Below are positions 45,605 to 56,500 of a stretch of 62,208 nucleotides of DNA, piece after piece. The notes beneath the pieces were generated by a model that saw only the letters and a program-made list of their open reading frames with translations, did no database searches and was not told the DNA's origin. The position numbers were made by a program, and so were the translations under genes. Source of the stretch: Gnetum montanum (taxonomy: Eukaryota; Streptophyta; Gnetopsida; Gnetales; Gnetaceae); assembly GCA_015680685.1 (NCBI GenBank), contig MNCI01027259.1, positions 130,621 through 192,828 on the forward strand, read 5' to 3'. How positions within the stretch are numbered: position 1 is the stretch's first letter; each line of letters begins with the position of its first letter.

Positions 45605-47325
45605 TGTACTATCCGAAATCGTCGGTGTAAGGCTAGAATGAAGCAAACACTGAGAGATCTATAGATAGGCACAGAAGACTCTACCTTCGCCCAAGGACGA
45701 GCTGGAATTGATGAAGGTAGAGTACCTTGGATGGTCCATACACGGATCAGATAAGGATTTCCTCAAATGTATGCCAATGTGCAATACACTAGGTTATGTG
45801 TAAACAGTGTAATAAACGTAAACCAGAACGTAAATGTGCAGGAACATAAACAAAGAGGTAAGCAAGAATGAATGAAAAATGTAACAACTATTGATCAGAA
45901 ATGAAGCAATTTTATTGCAAAGTGAAGATTACAATGCACTGGACTGAATGCAGTTGTGGATCTGACACAAGGTGGATGAAGAGCCCCGGTGAATTTGGAG
46001 GGATGATGGTACACTGGTTTGGACTGCAGGCCCAGCGTGAAAGTTGTATGATCAACGTGCAGGGTAGAAGTCCAGCATGCAAGGTTGATGTTCTCAATTA
46101 TCTCCCAATGTGATTATTTATCTCGCCCCTTTTCTTGGTGGAAAATTGGGGTTTTTATAGGTTTTAAGACGTGAAACTCAGATCTGGAGTAGTATGAGTG
46201 GACGTTGGTGAGAAAATTTTGAGTCAGATGAAATGTGGCTGTGTTGCCCAAGTGCAAAGAATATTACAACTGTACAGCGTGCTACATGCCAGTGTGTACA
46301 CGCTGGGTGTACGAACCCAGCGTACAGACTTGACCAATACAAAAGAATTGAACTTTACAAATGAACATTACTGTTACAACAGAGAATCTTGAACATGCCC
46401 TTGGATTTGAGCTTTGGTTTCATAAGAATGATGCCTGTAGATTTTCAACTCATTTGGACTTGATCTAACATGGTTTTGGAAGGATTAAAGTGGTGTACGC
46501 TATGCTGCGCTGGACGTGCATGCTGGGCATGCAGTGTATGTATGCTCAGCATGTAGGTCATGGAAGTGCATCATTTTGAGGTTGAATCTTCATTTTTGGG
46601 AGCCTGGAATGATGCCTGACAATCACCTTGCCTCTGAGAGTCGATTGTAGGTGGAGATCTTGTTCTGGGATGCCTGTTTTGAGAGATCCTTGATGGTGCA
46701 CACTGGTCGTGCATGCTAGGCTTGCATGAATGAAAACCCATCATTTGGAGCCAAAAATTTTATTTTCATGTGCCTAAGATTATGCCCAATAGTTTCCCTA
46801 CCTCTAGGAGTCTATTTTAGGTGAAAATCTTGCTCTTTGATGCCTGTTTTGGGCCATTTTGGTGGCATACGCTGGGCTGTACGCTGGTCAGCATACACCA
46901 AAATGAACCTAGTGTACACACATGTAAATGCCTTATTTTAGGACCCAACATTTGATTTTTAGGAGGCTGAGAGTTACTAGGGACCTTGGTGAAGGTCCTG
47001 GAGGTCCAAACGCTCAATTCTGGAATGTTTTGACTCATTTTTTGGGCCCAAAAGTTGCTGCACGCTAAGCTGCACATTGGGCATGCAGGCCCATGTGCAA
47101 GAAGTATACTTAGTCAAAACTAAGTGTTTTTAGTTTGAAACTTGTAGTTCTTATTTCCAGATGTTGATGTAGTCTCCAATGGATCTTGGGGAACTTTTAC
47201 TTGCTTGATTCGACTCCGTTTCATGCTATGTGTGAAGTTCGCAAGTTTCGATCATGCTGGGAAGCATCATGACTTAGCTCGATTCTTGTCTGAAAGTGTC
47301 AGGTCCAAATTTTTGGGGCATTTCA
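45605..47325 (-). repeat. Element B 5' LTR (1721 bp)
   Basis: It starts TGTACTATCC and ends GGGGCATTTCA on the + strand. It aligns with 29315-31051 over its whole length with scattered transitions and small indels. The palindrome of the other LTR is changed by one base here (CAGTGTGTACACGCTG near 46290). Confidence 0.9.
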
Positions 47326-47330
47326 AGTTT
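47326..47330. other. Target-site duplication of element B, right copy
   Basis: AGTTT, identical to 29310-29314. Confidence 0.85.
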
Positions 47331-47862
47331 CATCAAAACTATTAACTATGCATATTGAGTGTCCAACATAGTGGTAGTTTCTAAGAAAATGGAAGTATAC
47401 AAATTTTCATCAATTTTCAAGATCTAAATAAGGCCACTATCAAGGATGATTTTTCTTTACCTAGTATTAATCAAGTTATTGATACAAAGGCTAGACATAC
47501 CTTGTTATCCTTCATGGATAGGTTCTCAAGATACAACCAGATTAGGATCAACCTAGAACATCAACATAGCACAACCTTCATGACCCCTTTGTTATAACAT
47601 GATGCCCTTTAACTTGAAAAACATGGGAGCAACTGTAGCAAAGAGCTATGATGTATATCTTTAGTGATTACATGTTAGGTTTAGTTAATGATTACTTAGA
47701 TGATATATCCATTAAGTCCAAAGTGGCCAATGATCATACAAATGACCTAGACCTTGTACTTAAATGATGCCTCAAATATGAGCTTAGGCTTAATCCTAAA
47801 AATGTGTCTTTGACATCAAAATAGACAAGATGCTTGGCATTGTAGTGTCTGAAGTAGGAATA
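47331..47862 (+). pseudogene. pol: Element C reverse transcriptase, middle part with YLDD
   Basis: The segment continues RT directly after the B insertion: an IKTINYAY segment, INFQDLNKATIKDDFSLPSI (about 47410-47470), LLSFMDRFSRYNQI, MMPFNLKN, and NDYLDDISIKSK with the catalytic YLDD at 47693-47704. It ends in SEVGIH at 47862, where element A inserted. Frameshifts occur near 47390 and 47590, with several stops. Confidence 0.85.
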
Positions 47863-47867
47863 CATGT
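47863..47867. other. Target-site duplication of element A, left copy
   Basis: CATGT here is repeated at 56496-56500, directly outside the 3' LTR. RT sequence reads on in frame from the left flank to the right flank when one copy is counted. Confidence 0.9.
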
Positions 47868-48662
47868 TGATGAGTCACGTTTTGGATGACCACGATATTG
47901 CATACATGATATCGTAGCCCACCACCAGTTTTATAAATAAGAGGTGGCTCTCCCTTGTTTCACAGTTTTATTTTAGATTGTAGCTAGACTCTGGCAGTTT
48001 TCTCCCTTGAGAGTTAGAATTATTTTCCAGTGTATGCCCACAGTGTGGTGATTGTAATTGTACGACATCCTTATTCGAGTGTTACGTACTTGGACATGCA
48101 CATGACCAAAAATAAAGATCAAGATTACTTCATCATTGTAGCATTCACTTAGATTAATTATTTACTTAATTATTATTTATTGCTTTCCTAGTTAATCTAT
48201 TCTCACCCTTATCTCATGTTAAAACACAGAATGAGTACGACTTGATTACGAGCATTTAAGTGTGACTACTTGGTAACCCAGTAGCATACCTAGGATCTGC
48301 GCTTGGTAATCCCAGTGGTAGTCATGCACAAAGTCCAAGATGTGTACGGATAATCAAGGAATGGATACTCATCTTACTTAGGCTAGATTAGATTCTTTTA
48401 CCCTTTATCTCTTAGCTTAGATAATATTACTTTCTATTGCCTTCAGGAGTAGCATTAGATTAGGAAACCCATCATACACCTCACTCTAGACTAAACCATA
48501 CGTGATAAATATAATACTAGTCTAGATGGGAAGATAGCAAACTGTGACCTAAGGCTAACTATCTAGGTGCCACAACTAGTCCATTTGCGGAGTTCGACCA
48601 GATCACGCGTGGAAACACTCGTATTCGTATGGTTGAGTGTAGGGGTACCTCACCACTCATCA
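47868..48662 (+). repeat. Element A 5' LTR (795 bp)
   Basis: It starts TGATGAGTCACG and ends CCACTCATCA. Near its start are GATAT(T/C)G motifs (47885-47915), and a TATAAATA box is at about 47933. It is about 32 bases shorter than the 3' LTR, most of the difference lying in the GATATCG-rich segment. Confidence 0.92.
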
Positions 48663-48663
48663 T

Positions 48664-48683
48664 TGGCGCCGTTGCCAGGGATG
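48664..48683 (+). other. Element A primer binding site, tRNA-Asp type
   Basis: TGGCGCCGTTGCCAGGGATG starts one base after the LTR. It is complementary to the 3' end of plant tRNA-Asp(GUC), from memory ...ATCCCCGGCAACGGCGCCA, with one mismatch within the first 18. This primer is typical of the Athila/Tat side of plant Ty3/gypsy. Confidence 0.8.
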
Positions 48684-48803
48684 GTGCTAGTTATCTAGAT
48701 TAGTTAAATCATACAAGGTTGTTGTATAGGAATTAATGATATATCTTTTAAGAAGAATTAATTATAAAAAGTCACATACGAATTCACACAGAGCTTCACA
48801 ATC

Positions 48804-50798
48804 ATGCCTCTCCTACAAGACTACAAGAATGCCACATCTAGTGAGGAAATTCATTGGAGAACCAACAAATTATCTGACAATGAAGATTGGAGTATGCAAT
48901 CTAAAGTGGGGGTTTCTTATAAACATAAACAAAGGCCACATCATTCCAACACATGAAATCATCACTTACTTGATGACGATGAACCCCTACTGGCCACTAC
49001 AAGCCTAATGCAAATACAAGAGGTTGTTCGAATCTCCTGTAGGCATTGTAAAGAGAGTTGCTTACCTAGGCTTGATTTAAACAACTTCCCTACTTTTTCA
49101 GGAGGCTATGAATTAGATCCACATCAACATTTACAAGCCTTCTACGATGCCTGCACATGGAATAACATTGATAACAAGTGGAAAAAACTTAAGCTCTTTC
49201 CTATGGCACTCGTTGACCAAGCAAAAGTATGGTATAGATTGTTAAAACCAAATTTGATACAATGCTGGTCAACGATGGTAGAAGTATTTAACAAAAAATA
49301 TCAAACCTACGCAAGAGTGTCAACCTTTAGGAAACAAATCCAAGGATGGAAACAAGCACAACATGAACCCTTGGACATGGCCTTAGAAATATATTATGCA
49401 TTGTTAAACAACTATCCAGGACATGGGTCATCCGAGGAAAGGCTAATGTACCATATCATTGATGGGCTACATAATGAAACAAGAGAGACCTTAGGAATGT
49501 ATGCCCAAGGTCAATTATATGAACTACAAACTCATCAAATACAAGAGCTTATTAAGTAGGTATCCAAAGAAGAAGGAGAATTAGCTAGATGGGAGAGTGT
49601 TGAAAAACATCAATGGGACCAAAATTTCAACTTAACAAAGGTCCATAATCCTAAAAAGGAGAAATCAACCAATCTCAAGGTGGAAACATCATCTTTGCCA
49701 ATACAACAATCATTAGAAGAAGTCAAGGAAAAGATCAATAAGATGTTGGAATGGACATATCAAAAGTGTGGATAATTTGTCATTATCATTGGAGATAGAG
49801 TTTTGGCAACCCAAGAAGTAGGATGAAATATTAGACAATCGGAAATAAGGGATAAGGAAAATAAGAGCTCAACTGCCAATCATACGTATGAATGCAACAT
49901 ATGCTTGTACGATCATCCCAAGGGCCAATGCCCAATATTATTACACTTACACGAGCATTGGGGAAACACGTTACATTCAAAGTTCGTACAGAGGTACTGT
50001 GTTCAATCACAGTGGAAATAATCCCAGTTGTGGGGGAGACCACCACTAGACTGGAGACACCCTTCATATCATCTAGATCCAAATTCTTATCTAATTCAAC
50101 ATCATGTTTCTCCAACTGGGCCAACATACTCTATCTCACCACAGTATCATTCTCCTCAATACTATTAGCCCATGCCTCCATCACAACCACCACCTTGTGT
50201 ACCTTATACTCCTCCTAACTTTCAACATTCTCATCCTTTCCCTCCTTCCACAATGCCATCAACTATTCCTAAGGTGTCTACACCACAGCAACAACCCACG
50301 AATAGTACTTGTGCTACTGCTTCCAACAGTAGTGAGAGGCCTCCTCAACATCAAAAGCATCCCTTCTTTAAACATGGCCATAAGAAGGGACAACAAAATT
50401 CCGAGGCCACTGCATCTTCCAACTTAGAACAAGTCTCACACTATGGTGCACCCTTACCTTTGAACCCAATGCCTCATGTAACTCCATCAAGGCCACCAAC
50501 TCACACACCAACAACAATCTGCCCCAATGAACACAACCGTGGAGAGTGACAACCCAATCCTTGCATACCATCTCATGGTCTCAATTATCATAGTGGGTCA
50601 ACTCATTATCTGAGAACTACATCATACAAATTGCCCCACTATGCTCATTATAATCAAGTGTGTGAAACCCGATGGGGTAAATATGACCAAGCTAGAATAC
50701 TTTCAAAATGCAAGGATCCCTGTCATCAATTATTAATCCTTGCCATCCTCAACCATTTAGCTATGAGGGATATCCCTCATTCTAATAAGCAAGATTAA
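48804..50798 (+). pseudogene. gag: Element A gag (about 664 codons with a few stops)
   Basis: A single frame runs from ATG 48804 (MPLLQDYKNATSSEE) to TAA 50796-50798, interrupted by about seven in-frame stops, including ones at about 48970, 49557 and 49772. The gag core is 49080-49559: LDLNNFPTFSGGYELDPHQH, KLKLFPMALVDQAKVWYRLL and a C-terminal helical stretch, like Athila gag. A zinc-knuckle-like CNICLYDHPKGQC (CX2CX3HX4C) lies at 49893-49931, similar to the ICGG.H....CP form in Athila gag. Residues after 50100 are Pro/Ser/Gln-rich with a basic HKKGQQ patch. The near absence of frameshifts over 2 kb shows this is the best-kept gag in the window. Confidence 0.85.
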
Positions 50799-52139
50799 TA
50801 ATCACTTTTTATATTTCTTTAATTTTTCAATTTTTGTTTTCTAGTTTTTCATTTTTCAACTTTTTGTTTTACCTTTTTATCTTTTTGTATTTTTATCTTT
50901 TTATGTTTTTGTAAGTAATCTCATCTATGAATAAAACACTTATGTGGATCATTGGTTGAGGTGTGTTTTATGTTATCATGTCTCCAGTGAGCAATTATTT
51001 GGACAGTGAGCCCATTACACCCACTCATCCACTCTACAAATAAGAGGTTTTGTTCAAGGGTACAGTGATATTCTTGAAATTCTTAAAAACTTAAAATTAA
51101 TTTTGTGTTCATTGTACCTAGAATGAAGAAGCATGGACCAAGAGGGAATGATTAGGGTGTGACATCAAGGGAACTTGTCGATTCTTTTTGGTGACATCTG
51201 TGGGAGTTATCATGCAATGTGGTTGTACTAAGATCCTTGTAGATCTAATGAAAAACTGGAGTAAGAGTAATCAAAAGGGCACTTGAAAATCCAATGCTAT
51301 TCTAGGGGGTCCCACTGGAAATACATGCACCCATGCCTGAAGGTTGGTAGCTTCTCTAGATTCAACATTCAAAAAGAGAAAAAAAAAGAAGAAAAAGAAA
51401 GTGCCACAAAACAAAAATCACTCCTCCCTTGCATAAAATTCCAAGTGATCATATGCCTTGTTGTTATGGTACTCTCATAGTTGTTCGTCATGGGATGAAA
51501 CAATGCGATGTCACTGATTAGAAGGATGTACTTGGTCCTGATCTTGGAATGATAGGTTAATGATACCTTAATCATGCTCTACATGCAAGATTCACTGTGC
51601 CCTGGGTCAATTCCCTCATGTCCCAATCTCTATGATCCCTTTCTATAGTTCATCTCATCTCACTGTTTGTGTAATTGTAGCTCGTGTCTTGTATAGCGTA
51701 GAATTTTCATCTCATTTCACTAATAATTATATGTGTGTGTTTTGTGGAGTTAGTGCGGATTACATTTAACCCTTCTAGTGCCCACAGATACTTTAAGTGT
51801 ACTTACACAAGGGCATTATAGGTTGAAACCTGCTTTGGGGAGGACCCACTTGTGTAATCTTTTGTAATCCTCACTTGTAACATAGCTTACACACATCATT
51901 TCTTACCCTCAACATATTTTCAAGTGATTTTCCTTCCCTACTACTATCCCTCTGAATAATAATGTTCCTATGTACAATTACATAACCTTTTTCCTACCAC
52001 CCAAGGTTTTATTGATAAAATCCACACCATCATCATTAATTATGCCTTTTGAATTAATGCAATTGTCCTAGACCCTTTAATAATTTCAAATGTCCTCAAT
52101 TTACAACGTTGATTTTAAAAAATCCTTTAAAAATTTTGT
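50799..52139. other. Element A non-coding spacer
   Basis: No gene seen where pol would lie. It begins with a T-rich tract (50815-50910) that runs into GTAAGT at 50911-50916, a good splice donor. A purine-rich run is at 51368-51400. Short frames on either strand are not supported. Confidence 0.5.
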
Positions 52140-52330
52140 ATTTTTGTGGTGTCTCATATCACTAGGGATGAGATATCGCGTATGCTATATCGTGTTGGAC
52201 GTGATATCGCATACACGATGTATCGTACGCGATATAGCCTCCTCGTAACCTATAAATATGTGATCCCCCGCAACACTTTGCATCATTTTCATCATTCACA
52301 TGGGGGAGTTTTTGAAATTTTTCTCTAGGA
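52140..52330 (+). promoter_or_regulatory. Internal LTR-like U3 segment with ATATCG palindromes and TATA box
   Basis: The segment GATATCGCGTATGC..., GTGATATCGCATACACGATG and CGTACGCGATATAGCC (52168-52225), followed by TATAAATATG at 52251-52260, closely resembles the start of element A's own LTR (GGATATCGTGTATGCGATATCGCATGC at 55693, then TATAAATA at 55767). It lies 470 bases upstream of the second ORF in the same orientation, so it may be a second promoter or the relic of an LTR from a related element acquired with that ORF. Confidence 0.55.
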
Positions 52331-52734
52331 CTTGTGATTGAGCGACCCTTTCTTTTCTAACTCTATCTTGCTTGCTGGTACTCCGATTTTAATTCTGTAT
52401 GAACCTACTTGAAGCTAGAGTGTTCAGCTTAGTCATGGCAGAGGGAAACTTGCCGAAAAGTGCCTAACTTTTTTGAAATTTATCATCACCAAAGGACATT
52501 AGCTAGGGTAATTAACTATAACACTTAGAATAATTGTGCCTAGAAATCATTTAATCCTTAGGTATACTGGGAAATTAAAATTGAAAAAAACCACCTAAGT
52601 AAAAAGGGATCCATTATTACAAACTTTTGGGCAAGATCACACGTGATAACATAAGATCATTCATTAAGGCAAGTAGTAAGGTATAACTTAACTTCAAAAA
52701 AAACCTTACTAACGCTTGGCCTGTGTGATTGCAG

Positions 52735-55499
52735 ATGGCCCTGAAATGTGGACAACAGGAAGGTCCTACCCAGGGTGGAAGCAAACGATCTTGGAGAGGT
52801 GGAAGACAAAGACCTATCGGACAACATGCAGAATAGGAGAAGCAATCATTCAGCATTCATCAAGATGAACCTCCTATCAGACGGTTTGGGCAGGTAGAAG
52901 GAGAAGCTACTGCAGTGCCTGAACCAGGACAACAACTCACGTTGCCCCAAGATTTTGTTCAGGCCATCCATGAAAATTCCATATTTTCTGTAGTGATTGT
53001 GGAATTGAACTTCAAATCTTTTGTAGAGTTTGTTCTTGAGGCTATTAGGGATCAACTCACAGGGTCTCCCTTATGGCCTATCCTCTCTAAAAGTGGTGCC
53101 TCGTACCTAGGAGAGACATACCAATTTTGGCACAATAGGGAGCAAGGCACCATGGTAAATATTTGTGGTGTGATAGTTGACATCTCTATGTAGGCCATTT
53201 CAAAAGTGTTAAACCTTCTGAATACAAAGCCCAATGTTTCTTGGTTATCCACCCATTCAGAGCCTGATGTGCAAAAGGATTGGTTGGAGAAGGCTTATGG
53301 TAGAGATAAAGCATTTGGTGAGTTAATGATAGAAGAGAGGGTTTATTTCAAAATTGGAACATATCACCTCTTCCCCACAAAGGGCCTAAAAAAAATATCA
53401 ATGTATGTGGCTAGAGGATATGCAATGTTGATGGGAAAGGTTAACTCTAACCTACCCCATCTATATTTGACAGAGATCCTGAGGTAGTTTGAGGACGAAA
53501 GATAGGGAAGATGGTTCTTCCTTTCCCTTGTCTTATCAGAAAGCTTTGCTAACGTGATGGTATCTGGGGGTACACCAATGATGTCCTTCAGAAAGCCCAA
53601 ACTGCTTCATATGCTGAATTTCTAAAGGCGCCAGTTTCAAGAAAAAGCATTGGCGAAGATTTGGGACCAGAACAAGAAGAAGAACATATGGTTGGATCTA
53701 GTCAACCTCTAGCCATGGGTCCTAGCCAACAAGAAGAATAAGGGCCTAGCACAGGCTAGGATTAGCCACCACCACTGCAAGACTATAGACCGTCGATGAG
53801 CCATCTTAGGGCCATCGCTGAAATGGTCAGTTGGGGAAGTCATGATGATGCAAACCTCTTCCATGTCATCGATGATGCCAGGAAACCTACTATTTCATTG
53901 AATTTCACAAGGGTGAAAGTATCCATTCAAATAGGAGGATGGGAAAGTAGATGGTCAGAACAGATCTCAGGAAATGCGACATCTTTCCAAGTGCAATTAG
54001 AGAATAGTGAAGGGGCCACTATGGTGGTCATGCAACACTAGAATGCTGCGGGAGTTGTAGAAGTGGTCATAGACCACATCAAGGAATCCTTTAACATAGT
54101 TGTTGTGCCACCAGTAGATCTCATAGGAGCACGAGATGCTCAAACTTTGGCCGGAACCTCAATGACTCCTGCAGAACATGAGGATGCACTTGATCAATTG
54201 CTCCAAATAGGGTAAGTAATGATGTCCCTATTTGACATCCCTTAGGATGTCAAGGCAATTTAGTTAGACCTTATTTCCACAAAGGGAAAGTTGGTCTTAA
54301 TAGAAGTAAGGGCCAAGTATGCTGAAGCTGAAGTGTAGAAACTACAAGAGCAGCTTGTGGCCTTACAAGCAACACAGCTGAACCCTCTACAACTTGTTCT
54401 CATAGACCAGCTAGATAACTTTAGAACTAAACAACTAACAAAGTTAATCATAGAGAATAAAAGGATGGTGGATGAAAAGAAGAATGTTGTTTGGGATACC
54501 TCCACAGCACAGGCATAAACTCATGTGCATCTTAAGGCACTCAAGGCCTTGCAGGAAGAAAACAAGTAGTTGGTTATAGAAAACCTTCGGTTGATCACTG
54601 TAGAAAAGAAAAATAATGTTCTCAATGAACACTTTCATCAATTATGAGAATAATTCATCCAGGCCAACCAAGAAATAAGTCGTTTAGCTAGAGAAAATCG
54701 AACCCTCTCAATGGAGGAGGTACGTGTCATTCATCAAAAGTTAGCGATTGAGATAACTACGTGGCAAAATGAGGCTAAACGACATGAGAAGCTGAAGGAG
54801 CATTTCCACAATCAGGTGGGAATGTATAAACAGATCCTTGAAAAGGAGATCCATATGACCAAGGACCAAATCAACACTATCAGTGCTCAACACACCGACT
54901 AGCAGGCCATATTAAACACCTATACCCTTGCCCACCAAGTAAAAGTTAAGAACTGGGACCTACAGATTTAGGACTTGAAAGAGTACATGGAGTTGGCAAA
55001 CCTAAATTATGTCAATCTTGCCATGTTAACAGCAAGGTTCCTAAGGTTAGAGCTCAAGTAGCAGGTAGCAACCACCCACATCAAATATGAAGCAGAATTT
55101 GCAGGATGCAAGAAGCTGGTGGAGAAACTAGATGTTGCAAATTCGGAGCTTGAGGTGTTGAAAGCCAACTACCACAGACAGAAAGATGTTGCAACTGACT
55201 TGGCTTAATGTCTAGCAGACTTTCATGAGTATAAGGATGAAGCCAAAGCCTATGAGGAGGAACGACGGGTGTTCGCGGCTTGGTACATCAAGGCCAACCA
55301 AATGTTTCCACAACTACCTTGTCCATGGGAAGTGTTGACTCTGTCAAACGTTGAAACATTAGCATGGATGGCACAAGACCCTCAAACCAAAGAGGAGAAG
55401 ATCCAATCCATACTTCAACACCATAAATCCTCAAAACCTAGAGCACATGACAAAGGGAAGGCACCAATGGAGGAGCCACCGCCACCTAGAACTACATGA
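52735..55499 (+). pseudogene. Element A second ORF, about 920 residues, coiled-coil, unknown
   Basis: The ATG at 52735 directly follows TTGCAG, a good splice acceptor. One frame runs to about 53490. After one frameshift near 53500-53790 the next frame runs from 53796 to the stop at 55497-55499, in all about 920 codons with roughly a dozen stops. The N-terminal third has a globular look (QLTLPQDFVQAIHENSIFS, LWPILSKSGASYLGETYQFW). From about 54270 to 55260 it is Glu/Lys/Leu/Gln heptad-rich (KLQEQLVALQATQL, HEKLKEHFHNQVGMYKQIL), a long coiled coil. The tail is basic and Pro-rich (KGKAPMEEPPPPRTT). It occupies the place of the accessory ORF3 of Athila elements, but I see no membrane segment or signal. 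Function unknown. Confidence 0.7.
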
Positions 55500-55656
55500 G
55501 TTCCATCTATTTTTGTAAATGTAGAACATTTTGTATTGTGTCTTCATTTTGTTTTGTTTTCATTTCACATTGTGGTGTAGTCTCATTTTCAACATCCAAT
55601 AATTCCATATCTATCCACTATGTAATCACTATAACTCAAGGACAAGTTTTCATTCA

Positions 55657-55668
55657 ATCGTGGGGGTA
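55657..55668 (+). other. Element A polypurine tract (short)
   Basis: AATCGTGGGGGTA lies directly before the 3' LTR start TGATGAGT. GGGGG is the only purine run, so the tract is short, but its position is right. Confidence 0.5.
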
Positions 55669-56495
55669 TGATGAGTCACATTTTGGGTGATCGGGATATC
55701 GTGTATGCGATATCGCATGCTCGTCGTGATATCGTGTACTCAATATTGTAGCCCAGTACCAGTTCTATAAATACGATATGGCTCTCCCTTGTTTCATAGT
55801 TTTATTTTAGATTGTAACTAGACTCTAGAAGTTTTCTCCCTCAAGAGTTAGAATTATTTTCTAGTGTATGCCCGTAGTGTGGTGATTGTAATTGTACAAC
55901 ATCCTTATTCAAGTGTGACGTACTTGGACACACACATGATCGAAAATAGGGATCGAGATTACTTCATCATTGCAGCATTCACTTAGATTAATTATTTACT
56001 TAATTGTTATTTACTACTTTCCTAGTTAATCTCTTCTCACCCTGATCTCATGTTAAAACACAGAATGAGTACGACTTGATTACGAGCATTTAAGTGTGAC
56101 TACTTGGTAACCCAGTAGCATACCTAGGATCTGTGCTTGGTAATCCTAGTGGTAGTCATGCACGAAGTCCAATATGTGTATGGATAATCAAGGAATGGAT
56201 GCTCACCGCACTTAGGCTAGATTAGATTCTTTTACCCTTTCTCTCTTAGCTTAGATAATATTACTTTCTATTGCCTTCAGGAGTAGCATTAGATTAGGAA
56301 ACCCATCATACACCTCACTCTAGACTAAACCATACATGAAAAATATAATACTAGTCTAGGTGGGAAGACAGTGAACTACAACCTAAGGCTAACTATCTAG
56401 GTGCCACAACTAGTCAGTCTGCGAAGTTCGACCGATCACGCATGAAAATGCTCGTATTCATATGGTTGAGTGTAGGGGTACCTCGCCACTCATCA
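55669..56495 (+). repeat. Element A 3' LTR (827 bp)
   Basis: It starts TGATGAGTCACA and ends CCACTCATCA. GATATCG occurs in four forms at 55693-55745 and a TATAAATA box at about 55767. It aligns with the 5' LTR except for about 32 extra bases in the GATATCG segment. Confidence 0.92.
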
Positions 56496-56500
56496 CATGT
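56496..56500. other. Target-site duplication of element A, right copy
   Basis: CATGT, identical to 47863-47867. Confidence 0.9.

Larger units (their letters stand above)
29315..47325 (-). mobile_element. Element B: 18-kb Ty3/gypsy retrotransposon with an antisense gene
   Basis: Two direct LTRs (29315-31051 and 45605-47325) flank the element, with AGTTT duplicated outside. On the minus strand the order is 5' LTR, primer site, gag (45041 to about 42560), protease (to about 40930), then the antisense gene (36573-40233 on the + strand), a 23-bp minisatellite, reverse transcriptase (from about 35700), RNase H, integrase (ending 32517), purine tract, 3' LTR. LTRs start TG and end CA on either strand. 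By eye the first 145 LTR bases differ at about 16 positions, mainly transitions, so the insertion is old. All domains are broken by a few stops each. Confidence 0.92.
47868..56495 (+). mobile_element. Element A: Athila-like LTR retrotransposon with gag and a coiled-coil ORF but no pol
   Basis: Its LTRs (47868-48662 and 55669-56495) start TGATGAGT and end ACTCATCA, an 8-base perfect inverted pair, and CATGT is duplicated outside. The primer site matches tRNA-Asp, as in Athila-lineage elements. gag (48804-50798) is followed by 1.9 kb of non-coding DNA and a second long ORF (52735-55499); no protease, RT, RNase H or integrase motif was found. It is therefore non-autonomous and would need enzymes from a relative. 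By eye about 14 differences in 230 LTR bases make it younger than element B. Confidence 0.9.

Noticed and set aside
52735-55499. Second ORF of element A as an envelope-like gene
   Set aside because: It occupies the usual place of such a gene, but no signal peptide, transmembrane segment or cysteine pattern is seen; a coiled coil alone does not support it.
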